Shown: positions 1 through 6,745 of the stretch, piece after piece | Position numbering within the stretch: the stretch's first letter is position 1 | How the letters are laid out: the number at the start of each line of letters is the position of its first letter | NCBI GenBank assembly: GCA_002292975.1 | Contig: DBCI01000108.1 | Coordinates: 27,443 to 41,788 of the forward strand | DNA length: 14,346 bases | Source: Polynucleobacter sp. UBA962 | GTDB taxonomy: Bacteria > Pseudomonadota > Gammaproteobacteria > Burkholderiales > Burkholderiaceae | Direction of reading: 5' to 3' | The notes under the pieces: model-generated | The model's input: the letters and a program-made list of their open reading frames with translations, nothing else | Told to the model about the DNA's origin: nothing | Database searches by the model: none | Translations under genes and position numbers: made by a program

Positions 1-518
1 TACATTAAGTCGAGATTGATGCTTGCAAAATAGTCTTGGGCAATCTCAATAGCAGCCTGAGCTTCTAAAGAGTTATGGACTCGGCCTAAGGCTTTGAGGT
101 GACGATCATTAAAACTCTGAATCCCTAGCGATACTCGATTAACACCGAGCTGAGCAAACTCTCTGAACTTAGCAGCCTCCACTGATCCGGGATTAGCCTC
201 TAAGGTGATTTCAGCATGAGGCTCTAAGGGAAGCAGTGCGCGAACATGAGAAAGAAGTTGATCTAGCCCCGATGGTGATAAGAGGCTGGGGGTACCACCA
301 CCAATAAAGATGGTATGAATGCGCCGACCCCAAACATTGGGAAGCTCTGTTTGCAGATCAGCAATGAGCGCTTGTATATAACGCTGCTCATCAAAGCCAC
401 CATCCTTTACTTGATGGGAGTTAAAGTCGCAATAGGGGCATTTGCGCTCACACCAAGGAAAATGAATATAGAGCGAGAGCGGGGGTAAAGCCTTGAGTTG
501 AATAGCAGAGTCAAGCAT
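1..518 (-). CDS. hemW: HemW, radical SAM haem chaperone (N-terminal part, cut by window edge)
   Basis: First 172 codons of a HemN/HemW-family radical SAM protein; the rest lies beyond base 1. The N-terminus carries the iron-sulfur motif Cx3Cx2C (Cys23, Cys27, Cys30, in the context PWCERKCPYCDF). It is followed by a GGGTPS segment typical of SAM binding, an LEANPGS stretch and a GVNRVSLGIQSF segment. The short leader before the Cys motif fits HemW (formerly 'HemN-like' or YggW) and not true coproporphyrinogen dehydrogenase HemN, which has a longer N-terminus. Known HemW proteins bind haem and deliver it to target proteins. The ATG at 516-518 lies inside the last codons of rdgB, giving an 8-base overlap (ATGCTTGA), so translation is probably coupled. 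It is the last visible gene of the rph-rdgB-hemW run. Confidence 0.93.
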   Translation of the reverse strand, partial: MLDSAIQLKALPPLSLYIHFPWCERKCPYCDFNSHQVKDGGFDEQRYIQALIADLQTELPNVWGRRIHTIFIGGGTPSLLSPSGLDQLLSHVRALLPLEPHAEITLEANPGSVEAAKFREFAQLGVNRVSLGIQSFNDRHLKALGRVHNSLEAQAAIEIAQDYFASINLDLM

Positions 519-1122
519 TGGTGGTAAAGAAGGAAGGGTTTTGTAATTGGCTCATGAGGGTCCTTAAGGCTTGACCACGATGACTAATTTGATTCTTATG
601 CTCGGGGCTAAGTTCTGCAGCCGTCTTACTGAGCTCTGGAAGAAAAAAATAAGGGTCATAACCAAATCCATTAACACCCCGAGGTGCATCGATGATTTCA
701 CCATCCCAACGTGTTTCCACAATAAGAGGCTTGGCATCAGTAGCGTTTCGCACCAATACCAAGGCGCAGACATAATGGGCGCGACGGTCTTTTTGATCGC
801 GCAGGGACGTAATGAGTTTTTGATTATTATCGGCATCAGAACAGTGCGTGCCAGCAAAACGAGCTGAACGCACCCCCGGTGCTCCAGCAAGAGCATCCAC
901 ACAAATCCCAGAGTCATCGGCGAGAGCAGGAAGAGAGCTGAGCTGGCTAGCATGCCTAGCCTTGGCTAAGGCATTCTCAACAAAAGAGTCAAAAGGTTCA
1001 TCTGCGGCTGGGATCTTGAGCGCCCCTTGAGCGACTACATCGATGGAAAAGGGGTGAAGTAGCTCAGCAAACTCTCGCAATTTGCCAGCATTACTAGATG
1101 CCAATACGAGGCGCTGCTTCAT
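511..1122 (-). CDS. rdgB: RdgB/HAM1 family non-canonical purine NTP pyrophosphatase
   Basis: 203-residue cytosolic enzyme expected to hydrolyse dITP, XTP and ITP to the monophosphate and pyrophosphate, keeping deaminated purines out of nucleic acids. Family landmarks are intact: the N-terminal SSNAGKLREF nucleotide-binding loop (residues 9-18), the catalytic ADDSG (68-72, metal/catalytic Asp69 and Asp70) followed by GAPGVRSARFAG, the FGYDPYFF base-recognition segment, and a C-terminal SHRGQALR. Length is close to E. coli RdgB, with a short tail after the last motif. The ATG start lies one base after the rph stop codon, and the end overlaps hemW, so the three genes are very likely cotranscribed. 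rph-rdgB-hemW order is common in Proteobacteria. Confidence 0.97.
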   Translation of the reverse strand: MKQRLVLASSNAGKLREFAELLHPFSIDVVAQGALKIPAADEPFDSFVENALAKARHASQLSSLPALADDSGICVDALAGAPGVRSARFAGTHCSDADNNQKLITSLRDQKDRRAHYVCALVLVRNATDAKPLIVETRWDGEIIDAPRGVNGFGYDPYFFLPELSKTAAELSPEHKNQISHRGQALRTLMSQLQNPSFFTTNA

Positions 1123-1123
1123 C

Positions 1124-1852
1124 TCAGGAAAGTGCTTTTCTTTGCAGTGAGCTCAACTCCTCGATACCGGCTTTCGCCAAATTAAGCAGTGCCTCTAGTT
1201 CGGCGCGGGAGAATGGAGCCCCTTCTGCGGTTCCTTGTACCTCAATCATGCCGCCCTTACCAGTCATCACGATATTCATATCGGTATCGCAGGCAGAGTC
1301 CTCGGCATAATCCAAATCCAAGACGGGAACGCCTTGATAAATACCAACGGAAATGGCGGCAACGCTATCTAAAATCGGATCGCTGGATATCACTTTATTT
1401 TTGAGTAAAAGGTTGACCGCATCGCGGGCCGCAACATAAGCCCCCGTAATAGCAGCTGTTCTTGTGCCACCATCCGCTTGCAAGACATCGCAGTCTAGGT
1501 GGATGGTGCGTTCACCCAAAACCTTCAGATCAAAGACACTGCGCATCGCACGACCGATTAAACGCTGGATTTCTTGGGTACGGCCACTTTGTTTGCCTCT
1601 GGCTGCCTCACGATCCGAACGGGTATGGGTGGAGCGGGGTAGCATGCCGTACTCTGCGGTAACCCAGCCCTCACCAGAGCCTTTCTGATGGGGCGGCACC
1701 TTTTCAAGGATGCTGGCAGTGCATAAGACCTTAGTATCTCCAAACTCAATCAGGACAGAGCCTTCAGCGTGTTTTGTGAAGGATCGAGTAATCGTAACGG
1801 GCCGAAGCTCACTGGCCTTGCGTTGACTAGGACGTTGGTAGGGTTGATTCAT
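1124..1852 (-). CDS. rph: Ribonuclease PH
   Basis: Phosphate-dependent 3'-5' exoribonuclease that trims tRNA 3' ends; family members form a hexameric ring. The protein is 242 residues from the chosen ATG, close to the usual ~238. Conserved blocks include the N-terminal [20 protein letters not shown], the [21 protein letters not shown] region with the phosphate-binding Arg cluster, [20 protein letters not shown], and the C-terminal [18 protein letters not shown] followed by [11 protein letters not shown]. An in-frame TTG at 1868-1870 would add six residues. I prefer the ATG at 1850-1852 because an AAGG Shine-Dalgarno-like sequence (1862-1865, minus strand) lies about 9 bases upstream, whereas the TTG has none. 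First gene of the run with rdgB; divergent from yicC with 32 bases between the two start codons. No sign of the frameshift seen in some E. coli K-12 rph alleles. Confidence 0.97.
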   Translation of the reverse strand: MNQPYQRPSQRKASELRPVTITRSFTKHAEGSVLIEFGDTKVLCTASILEKVPPHQKGSGEGWVTAEYGMLPRSTHTRSDREAARGKQSGRTQEIQRLIGRAMRSVFDLKVLGERTIHLDCDVLQADGGTRTAAITGAYVAARDAVNLLLKNKVISSDPILDSVAAISVGIYQGVPVLDLDYAEDSACDTDMNIVMTGKGGMIEVQGTAEGAPFSRAELEALLNLAKAGIEELSSLQRKALS

Positions 1853-1855
1853 GGG

Positions 1856-1865
1856 AAGGTACCTT
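1856..1865. repeat. 10-bp perfect palindrome between rph and yicC
   Basis: AAGGTACCTT is a perfect palindrome in the 32-base divergent spacer. On the minus strand its AAGG half is the likely rph ribosome binding site. On the plus strand the same half lies 25 bases before the yicC start, too far to serve as one. It could also be an operator, but nothing further supports that. Confidence 0.4.
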
Positions 1866-1872
1866 TGCAATT

Positions 1873-1878
1873 TACAAT
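1873..1878 (+). promoter_or_regulatory. Candidate -10 element for yicC, with transcription starting near its ATG
   Basis: TACAAT matches five of six bases of the sigma-70 -10 consensus. It ends six bases before the yicC ATG at 1885, so transcription would begin at or next to the start codon. No good -35 hexamer is seen at 16-18 bases spacing, so this is a weak call. yicC also has no purine-rich ribosome site, which fits a leaderless or very short-leader message. Confidence 0.3.
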
Positions 1879-1884
1879 GCCTAC

Positions 1885-1890
1885 ATGATA
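1885..1890 (-). promoter_or_regulatory. Candidate -10 element for rph
   Basis: Read on the minus strand, this is TATCAT, five of six matches to the -10 consensus. A start about 7 bases downstream would give rph a leader of roughly 25 bases containing its AAGG site. It lies on top of the first two codons of yicC. No convincing -35 hexamer was found. Confidence 0.22.
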
Positions 1891-2811
1891 TCGAGCATGA
1901 CAGGTTATGGAAGTGCCTCCCGCCAAATTGAGTTGGGCTCTGGGAGCTTTGCTAATTTACAGGTAGAAATCAGGGCGGTGAACAGCCGTTTTCTGGATCT
2001 GAGCTTTCGGATGCCTGACGAGTGCCGCAGCGCTGAAATAGGCATTCGAGATCTCTTAAGCAAATCCCTCAAGCGGGGCAAGATCGAGGTACGAGCTGCT
2101 TGGCGTATAGCGCACTCTGAGTCGGTTTCTGCAAAAACGACCATTGGTCTTAATCAAGCCACCTTAAGCGCTCTTCAAGAACTTCAGCAAGGGATTCAAA
2201 AACAGTTTCCGAATGCAGGCGAACTGCGTATGGCGGATATCTTGCGTTGGCCGGGGGTTGTTGCTGAATCAGAAACCACAGAAGATCAATGGCAGCTTGC
2301 GAGTATTGAAGCCAGTCAGGAAGCCCTAAAACAACTACTGAGAGCGCGTCAAGATGAAGGCAAGGCTCTTGCTCTAGTGCTAGGTAATATTTTGACCTCG
2401 ATGGAAGCTATCGTGACTCGGATAGAACCCAAGATGCCAGAAATCGTGCACCAATACCAAAGTAAGTTAGTGACCCGACTTGAGGAGGCCTTGGGTTCCT
2501 ATGCCAAGTCAGCCCAGCTTCCAATCAACACAGAGTTGATGGAGAGAATCCGGCAAGAGGTTGTTCTTTATGCCGTTCGGATTGACGTGGCAGAAGAGTT
2601 AGCACGTCTGCAAACCCATTTTCAAACTGCTTATTCTGCCCTAAAAGAGGGTGGGCCCGTGGGTAAGCGTTTAGATTTCTTGGTTCAAGAGCTTAATCGC
2701 GAGGCTAATACTTTAGGATCAAAATCGGTGAACAAGGATTTCACGAATGCTGCACTTGAACTTAAATTATTGATTGAGCAAATGCGCGAGCAGGTGCAGA
2801 ATCTCGAGTAA
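1885..2811 (+). CDS. yicC: YicC/YloC family endoribonuclease
   Basis: 308-residue protein of the YicC/YloC stress-induced family, described in E. coli and Bacillus as a metal-dependent endoribonuclease. The hallmark N-terminus ([11 protein letters not shown]) and the conserved C-terminal DUF1732 block (about residues 225-308, with [12 protein letters not shown] at 270-281 and a final [17 protein letters not shown]) are both present. The middle third is predicted helical. It is slightly longer than the 287-residue E. coli protein. The ATG at 1885 was chosen because family members begin four residues before the MTGYG motif. No clear Shine-Dalgarno precedes it. It is the first gene of a plus-strand run with gmk 12 bases after its stop; the yicC-gmk neighbourhood is widely conserved. 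Confidence 0.95.
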   Translation: MISSMTGYGSASRQIELGSGSFANLQVEIRAVNSRFLDLSFRMPDECRSAEIGIRDLLSKSLKRGKIEVRAAWRIAHSESVSAKTTIGLNQATLSALQELQQGIQKQFPNAGELRMADILRWPGVVAESETTEDQWQLASIEASQEALKQLLRARQDEGKALALVLGNILTSMEAIVTRIEPKMPEIVHQYQSKLVTRLEEALGSYAKSAQLPINTELMERIRQEVVLYAVRIDVAEELARLQTHFQTAYSALKEGGPVGKRLDFLVQELNREANTLGSKSVNKDFTNAALELKLLIEQMREQVQNLE

Positions 2812-2823
2812 GGCTAATTACTG

Positions 2824-3456
2824 ATGAACACAAGCTCACAATCGTATAAGGGAAGTATGTTGATGATCGTGGCACCCTCGGGTGCTGGTAAATCGTCGCT
2901 GGTAAACGCATTATTAGAATCAGACCATAGCCTGCAACTTTCTTTATCGTGCACCACTCGAGACCCCCGTGCTGGTGAATTAGATGGGCGTGATTACTCA
3001 TTTATCTCTAAAGAACAGTTTTTAGCCAAAAGAGACTCTGGCGATTTCTTGGAATGGGCTGAGGTACACGGTAATTTATACGGCACGTCGCGTTCCTGGA
3101 TCGAGGGCCAAATGCAAAAAGGCAGTGATGTCATTTTAGAAATTGATTGGCAAGGGGCACAACAAATTCATCAATGTATACCGCAAGCGATCTGGATTTT
3201 TATCTTTCCACCCTCGATTGAGGCCCTAGAACAGCGCCTGCATAAACGCGGACAAGATGATGAACAAACGATTGCCAAGCGGGTAGCTGCGGCTCATATA
3301 GAGCTTCAGCATGCTCACCAAGCTGACTTTATTGTGATTAACGAGATCTTTGCCGACGCGTTGCGAGATTTACAGGCAATTGTGGCTGCGAGTCGCTTGC
3401 GTACTAACCCCATGATGGCTCGCTTTCCTGCACTCGTTAAGCGTCTTGGGGCGTGA
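2824..3456 (+). CDS. gmk: Guanylate kinase
   Basis: 210-residue cytosolic kinase converting GMP (dGMP) plus ATP to GDP plus ADP. The Walker A loop APSGAGKSS spans residues 17-25 with Lys23. The GMP-binding region has Ser42 in LSCTTRDPR, Arg46, Arg49 and Tyr58, then FLEWAEVHGNLYGTS (75-89) with Glu79. The EIDWQGAQQI segment (106-115) and the lid RLHKRGQDDEQTIAKR follow. Length is normal. It starts 12 bases after yicC. Next to rpoZ and spoT it joins guanine nucleotide supply to (p)ppGpp metabolism, and gmk-rpoZ-spoT is the same order as in E. coli. In some bacteria Gmk is itself inhibited by (p)ppGpp; the sequence alone cannot show whether that holds here. Confidence 0.98.
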   Translation: MNTSSQSYKGSMLMIVAPSGAGKSSLVNALLESDHSLQLSLSCTTRDPRAGELDGRDYSFISKEQFLAKRDSGDFLEWAEVHGNLYGTSRSWIEGQMQKGSDVILEIDWQGAQQIHQCIPQAIWIFIFPPSIEALEQRLHKRGQDDEQTIAKRVAAAHIELQHAHQADFIVINEIFADALRDLQAIVAASRLRTNPMMARFPALVKRLGA

Positions 3457-3521
3457 TTCTAGCCAATCAGTTATCCTATGGGTATTGGAGAGTCTCCTAA
3501 TCCTTAATAAGTGAGTTCCGT
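3457..3521. other. gmk-rpoZ spacer with a short perfect inverted repeat
   Basis: 65-base spacer. It contains GGAGAGTCTCC at 3487-3497, a perfect inverted repeat around a single central base. The loop is too small for an RNA hairpin of the full stem, and there is no T-run, so it is not a terminator. A protein-binding site is possible. A TTGGAG at 3485-3490 could be a poor -35, but no well-placed -10 was seen. rpoZ may simply be read through from gmk. Confidence 0.3.
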
Positions 3522-3725
3522 ATGGCACGTATTACCGTAGAAGATTGTTTAAAAACCGTCCCCAATCGTTTTGAGTTGGTCCTAGCCGCAACTTACCGTG
3601 CGCGTCAGCTGGTTCAGGGTCATGCAGCCCGCGTGGATGCTAAAGATAAGGCAACCGTTGTTGCTTTGCGTGAGATTGCTGCTGGCGTAACCGATCGGGA
3701 TATGCTGACCAAAGTACCTCTTTAA
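3522..3725 (+). CDS. rpoZ: RNA polymerase omega subunit
   Basis: 67-residue omega subunit, which helps fold and assemble the beta' subunit and contributes to the ppGpp-binding site 1 at the omega/beta' interface in Proteobacteria. The family signature runs from the start: [20 protein letters not shown] followed by [11 protein letters not shown] short second half ([17 protein letters not shown]) follows. The short length compared with 91 residues in E. coli is usual in betaproteobacteria. It is placed between gmk and the (p)ppGpp synthetase/hydrolase with only 15 bases to the latter, so the alarmone enzyme and its polymerase target subunit are probably coexpressed. Confidence 0.97.
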   Translation: MARITVEDCLKTVPNRFELVLAATYRARQLVQGHAARVDAKDKATVVALREIAAGVTDRDMLTKVPL

Positions 3726-3728
3726 ATT

Positions 3729-3734
3729 GGAGGT
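3729..3734 (+). promoter_or_regulatory. Strong ribosome binding site fixing the GTG start of spoT
   Basis: GGAGGT ends six bases before the GTG at 3741, near-ideal spacing and complementarity to the 16S 3' end. It decides for this GTG over any later internal start. Confidence 0.75.
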
Positions 3735-3740
3735 CCCGCT

Positions 3741-6077
3741 GTGGCGTCACCGGTCACCACATCGGGTTTACAAGGCGAGAGTTCGTCTCGCAAAATTGGC
3801 TCAAATCCGGTTGATTTAAGCACAAATCAAGGCGTTATCGCATCTTTGCTGGAGCAATCGAGCCGGCATCTTTTTGGACCAACCTCACAGCCTAAGGTCC
3901 CACCGAAGCAACAAGTTGTTTCCGTCTCGGGGCTCACCGAGAAACTTCATTACCTCAAGCCAGAGGAAGTAACCCTGATCAAGCGAGCATTTCAGTTTGC
4001 CGATGCCGCTCATCTTGGGCAATATCGCCATAGTGGTGAGCCCTACATCACTCATCCCGTCTCTGTTGCCGAATTGTGCGCCAGTTGGCGACTTGATGCG
4101 CAAAGCATCATGGCTGCTTTATTGCATGATGTGATCGAAGATTCTGGTTGTACACAAACAGATCTGGTAAACCAGTTTGGAGCAAAAGTTGCTGAGCTTG
4201 TGGAAGGTTTAACTAAGCTCGATAAATTAGAGTTTCAGAGTCATGCTGAAGCGCAAGCCGAAAGCTTTCGAAAGATGTTCATGGCAATGGCACGCGATGT
4301 TCGTGTGATCTTAGTCAAGCTCGCCGATCGTACTCATAATATGCACACCCTAGATGCCGTCCCTGCCGAAAAAAGGCGTCGGGTTGCTCTTGAAACGATG
4401 GAGATCTATGCACCCATTGCGCATCGTTTGGGCTTGAACCTGATCTATCGTGATTTACAAGACGTCAGCTTTAAGCATTCGATGCCCATGCGCTTTCGGG
4501 TGATCGAAAAAGCGGTTAAGAAAGCACGCGGTAATCGCCGTGAGATGGTTGATAAGATTTTACAGACTGTTCGGATGCAGTTTGCTAAAGCAGGAATTGA
4601 AGTAGATCTACAGGGACGAGAAAAAACTCTCTTTAGTATTTATAACAAGATGCATGCCAAACATTTGAGCTTCTCCCAAGTCTTGGATGTGTATGCTTTT
4701 CGTGTCACCGTTCATTCCGTGGATGAAAGTTATCGTGCCTTAGGGATATTGCATTCGCTTTATAAGCCGATGCCAGGTAAATTTAAGGACTACATCGCCA
4801 TCCCCAAATTAAATGGTTATCAGTCTTTGCACACCACACTGGTAGGACCATCCGGCGTACCCGTCGAATTCCAGATACGCACGGCCGATATGCATGCTGT
4901 GGCAGAGTCTGGTGTAGCCGCCCACTGGGCCTACAAAGACGGCTCTCCCGAGTTAAGTGAGGTACAAAACCGGGCGCACCAATGGCTTCAGTCTCTGGTG
5001 GATATTCAAGACAATAGTGGCGACTCACAAGAGTTCTTGGAGCATGTCAAGATTGATTTGTTCCCAGATGCCGTTTATGTGTTTACTCCGAAGGGGCAAA
5101 TTCGGGCATTGCCTCGAGGAGCCACCGCACTTGATTTTGCATATTCGATCCATAGTGATTTAGGCAATACCTGTGTAGCGGTCAAGATCAATAATTTGCA
5201 ATTACCACTCAGAACGGAACTGAAGAACGGTGACATTGTGGAAGTGATTAATTCGACCTCATCGCAACCTAATCCGGGCTGGCTGGAATTTGTTCGTACC
5301 GGTAAAGCGCGTGCTGCGATTCGTCATTCATTAAAGACCAAGCACTATGCAGAAGCTCTGCAACTCGGAGAGCGATTATTGGCTAGTGCTTTACGACAAC
5401 ACGGGGTTGATGCAGGCTTATTGGTACCTGAGTTATGGGAGAAATTACTGCACTGGACTGGTGATAAAACGCGTGAAGAGGTGTGTGTGAACATTGTGCT
5501 TGGGCGCAGAACGGCACAAGAACTTGCTTCGCGTTTAAAGATTTTGATTGGGGAAGAGACCGGTTCGGAACAAATGCGACTCGGTACAGGAGATTGGAGC
5601 ACCTTGCACAATGAGCCTCAAGGACAGGCAATTGTGGTGGATGGTCGTGAAGGGATGTCAGTAAGCTTTCAAAGCTGTTGTCATCCCATTCCGGGAGATG
5701 ACATCATCGGCTACCTTGGTAAGGGTGAGGGCCTACAAATTCATACGCAGGATTGCAAAGTGGCCTCGCGGATGCTTTCAAAAGATAGCGATAAGTGGGT
5801 GGGAGTGCAGTGGAGCAAAGACACAAATCGGGAATTTGATGTCGGCATCATCATTGATACTAAGCAAGGAAAGGGTGTGTTAGCAAAAGTGGCTAGTAGT
5901 ATCACGTCAGCTGATTCGAACATCTTAAACGTTGCGATGGACGATAAGTACAAAGAAGATTCGGTGACAATGCGTTTCACGATTCAGGTGTCTAATCGCC
6001 TGCACTTATCCCGAGTTTTAAGAGGTCTGCGCTCTAACTCCGATGTATTCAGAGTGATTCGTAATCGTAGCTCCTAA
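3741..6077 (+). CDS. spoT: Bifunctional (p)ppGpp synthetase/hydrolase, SpoT/RelA long RSH family
   Basis: 778-residue long RSH enzyme that makes and degrades the alarmone (p)ppGpp. The HD hydrolase domain (about 75-225) keeps its metal and catalytic residues: His105 in YITHP, HDVIED (129-134) and Asp196 in KLADRTHNM. The synthetase domain (about 280-400) has GREKTLFSIYNKM, Asp316 in LDVYAFR, and VEFQIRT with Glu376. The charge motif is GKFKD (346-350), the basic type of bifunctional enzymes and not the acidic ExDD of hydrolase-dead RelA. Regulatory domains follow: TGS (about 444-505), helical region, conserved-cysteine region (SCCHPIPGD, Cys646/Cys647, and Cys672) and a C-terminal ACT (about 698-775). 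Compared with E. coli SpoT there are roughly 55 extra, Ser/Gln-rich N-terminal residues before the HD domain. The start is GTG with a strong ribosome site. A paralogous RelA may exist elsewhere in the genome; the window cannot show it. Confidence 0.96.
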   Translation: MASPVTTSGLQGESSSRKIGSNPVDLSTNQGVIASLLEQSSRHLFGPTSQPKVPPKQQVVSVSGLTEKLHYLKPEEVTLIKRAFQFADAAHLGQYRHSGEPYITHPVSVAELCASWRLDAQSIMAALLHDVIEDSGCTQTDLVNQFGAKVAELVEGLTKLDKLEFQSHAEAQAESFRKMFMAMARDVRVILVKLADRTHNMHTLDAVPAEKRRRVALETMEIYAPIAHRLGLNLIYRDLQDVSFKHSMPMRFRVIEKAVKKARGNRREMVDKILQTVRMQFAKAGIEVDLQGREKTLFSIYNKMHAKHLSFSQVLDVYAFRVTVHSVDESYRALGILHSLYKPMPGKFKDYIAIPKLNGYQSLHTTLVGPSGVPVEFQIRTADMHAVAESGVAAHWAYKDGSPELSEVQNRAHQWLQSLVDIQDNSGDSQEFLEHVKIDLFPDAVYVFTPKGQIRALPRGATALDFAYSIHSDLGNTCVAVKINNLQLPLRTELKNGDIVEVINSTSSQPNPGWLEFVRTGKARAAIRHSLKTKHYAEALQLGERLLASALRQHGVDAGLLVPELWEKLLHWTGDKTREEVCVNIVLGRRTAQELASRLKILIGEETGSEQMRLGTGDWSTLHNEPQGQAIVVDGREGMSVSFQSCCHPIPGDDIIGYLGKGEGLQIHTQDCKVASRMLSKDSDKWVGVQWSKDTNREFDVGIIIDTKQGKGVLAKVASSITSADSNILNVAMDDKYKEDSVTMRFTIQVSNRLHLSRVLRGLRSNSDVFRVIRNRSS

Positions 6078-6086
6078 GTCGGACGA

Positions 6087-6581
6087 CTATAGCTTGTCGT
6101 AATTCACTGCGATAATATCAATCTCTTTGGGTCCCGCAGGGGTTTGTATTTTGACCGTATCCCCGACCTTTGCCTTGATGAGTGCCTTGGCGATCGGTGA
6201 GACCCAGCTCACATAGCCTCGTTCAAGATCTACTTCATCAACCCCAACAATCCGAATAGTGGTCTCCGTCCCCTCGGAATCGCTGTATTGAACAGTAGCA
6301 CCAAAGAACACTTGCTCGGGGTCGCCGCCATTAGCAATTCGATCGGAGTTGTTGACCACCACGGCATTTTCGAGACGTTGATTTAAGAAACGAATACGGC
6401 GATCAATCTCGCGCAAACGCTTTTTGCCATAGATATAGTCCCCATTTTCGGAACGATCACCATTGGATGCAGCCCAATGTACAACTTGCACAATCTCAGG
6501 GCGCTCCCGATCCAAAAGTTGCAATAACTCCGTTTTCAGGGCTTGATGGCCAATGGGAGTAATGTAGTTCTTCTTATCCAT
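6087..6581 (-). CDS. greB: Transcription elongation factor GreB
   Basis: 164-residue GreA/GreB-family factor that enters the RNA polymerase secondary channel and stimulates cleavage of backtracked RNA. The N-terminal coiled coil (about 10-75) carries the catalytic acidic tip GDRSEN with Asp42 and Glu45. The next stretch, YGKKRLREIDRRIRFL, is close to E. coli GreB (YNKKRLREIDRRVRYL). The basic character of this region and the VFFGATV segment favour GreB over GreA. The C-terminal FKBP-like domain (about 80-160) includes RIVGVDE and SPIAKALIKAKVGD. I place the start at ATG 6579-6581 because the family begins just before NYITP. Another ATG at 6597-6599 would add MRQNYA and cannot be excluded. It converges on spoT with 9 bases between stops. 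The upstream side is occupied by a divergent tRNA-Arg gene. Confidence 0.95.
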   Translation of the reverse strand: MDKKNYITPIGHQALKTELLQLLDRERPEIVQVVHWAASNGDRSENGDYIYGKKRLREIDRRIRFLNQRLENAVVVNNSDRIANGGDPEQVFFGATVQYSDSEGTETTIRIVGVDEVDLERGYVSWVSPIAKALIKAKVGDTVKIQTPAGPKEIDIIAVNYDKL

Positions 6582-6583
6582 GG

Positions 6584-6589
6584 CATAAT
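6584..6589 (+). promoter_or_regulatory. Candidate -10 element for tRNA-Arg
   Basis: CATAAT matches five of six bases of the -10 consensus and would start transcription around 6596, about 4 bases before the mature tRNA. No good -35 hexamer is visible at normal spacing; it would lie inside the greB coding region. Confidence 0.3.
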
Positions 6590-6599
6590 TCTGCCTCAT

Positions 6600-6676
6600 G
6601 CGGCTGTAGCTCAGTTGGATAGAGTACTTGGCTACGAACCAAGGGGTCGTGGGTTCGAATCCTGCCAGCCGCGCCA
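6600..6676 (+). tRNA. tRNA-Arg, anticodon ACG
   Basis: A complete cloverleaf can be folded by eye. The 7-bp acceptor stem GCGGCTG (6600-6606) pairs with CAGCCGC (6666-6672), with discriminator G6673 and an encoded CCA (6674-6676). The D-arm contains AGCTCAGTTGGATAGAG. The anticodon stem CTTGG (6627-6631) pairs with CCAAG (6639-6643) around the loop CTACGAA, giving anticodon ACG at 6634-6636. The T-loop is TTCGAAT. The first anticodon base is expected to be edited to inosine by TadA, so that CGU, CGC and CGA are read. It is transcribed away from greB. Confidence 0.98.
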
Positions 6677-6687
6677 TATTCTCACCG

Positions 6688-6706
6688 TTTGCCTCAAACA
6701 GGCGAA
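6688..6706. repeat. Inverted repeat (hairpin) after tRNA-Arg, without T-tract
   Basis: TTTGCCT and AGGCGAA form a 7-bp stem (one G-T pair) around the loop CAAAC. No T-run follows on either strand, so it is not a classical intrinsic terminator. It may be a processing or transcript-end hairpin for the tRNA precursor, or chance. It lies in the 69-base spacer between the tRNA and the permease gene, where I also looked for a promoter. TTTAAT at 6731-6736 is the best -10-like hexamer, but no -35 supports it. Confidence 0.3.
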
Positions 6707-6745
6707 TTACGCAAAGCCACAATAGTTTGCTTTAATAGCTAACGT

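Noticed and set aside
564..953. 129-residue minus-strand frame and a 98-residue plus-strand frame overlapping rdgB
   Set aside because: Both lie within rdgB in other frames. rdgB has all its catalytic motifs, and the overlapping frames show none.
1853..1870. TTG start for rph at 1870
   Set aside because: It has no ribosome site of its own, and the six added residues are not part of the RNase PH family. The ATG at 1852 gives the normal length.
6078..6087. GTCGGACGAC inverted repeat between the spoT and greB stop codons, considered as a bidirectional terminator
   Set aside because: The stem is only 4 bp with a 2-base centre and has no T-run on either strand. It is too weak to call.
6582..6722. 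Extension of greB upstream to 6722, giving 47 extra N-terminal residues (MARLAGFEPTTPWFVAKY and so on)
   Set aside because: The extra residues are the antisense translation of the tRNA-Arg gene, a well-known source of false protein starts. GreB homology begins just before NYITP.
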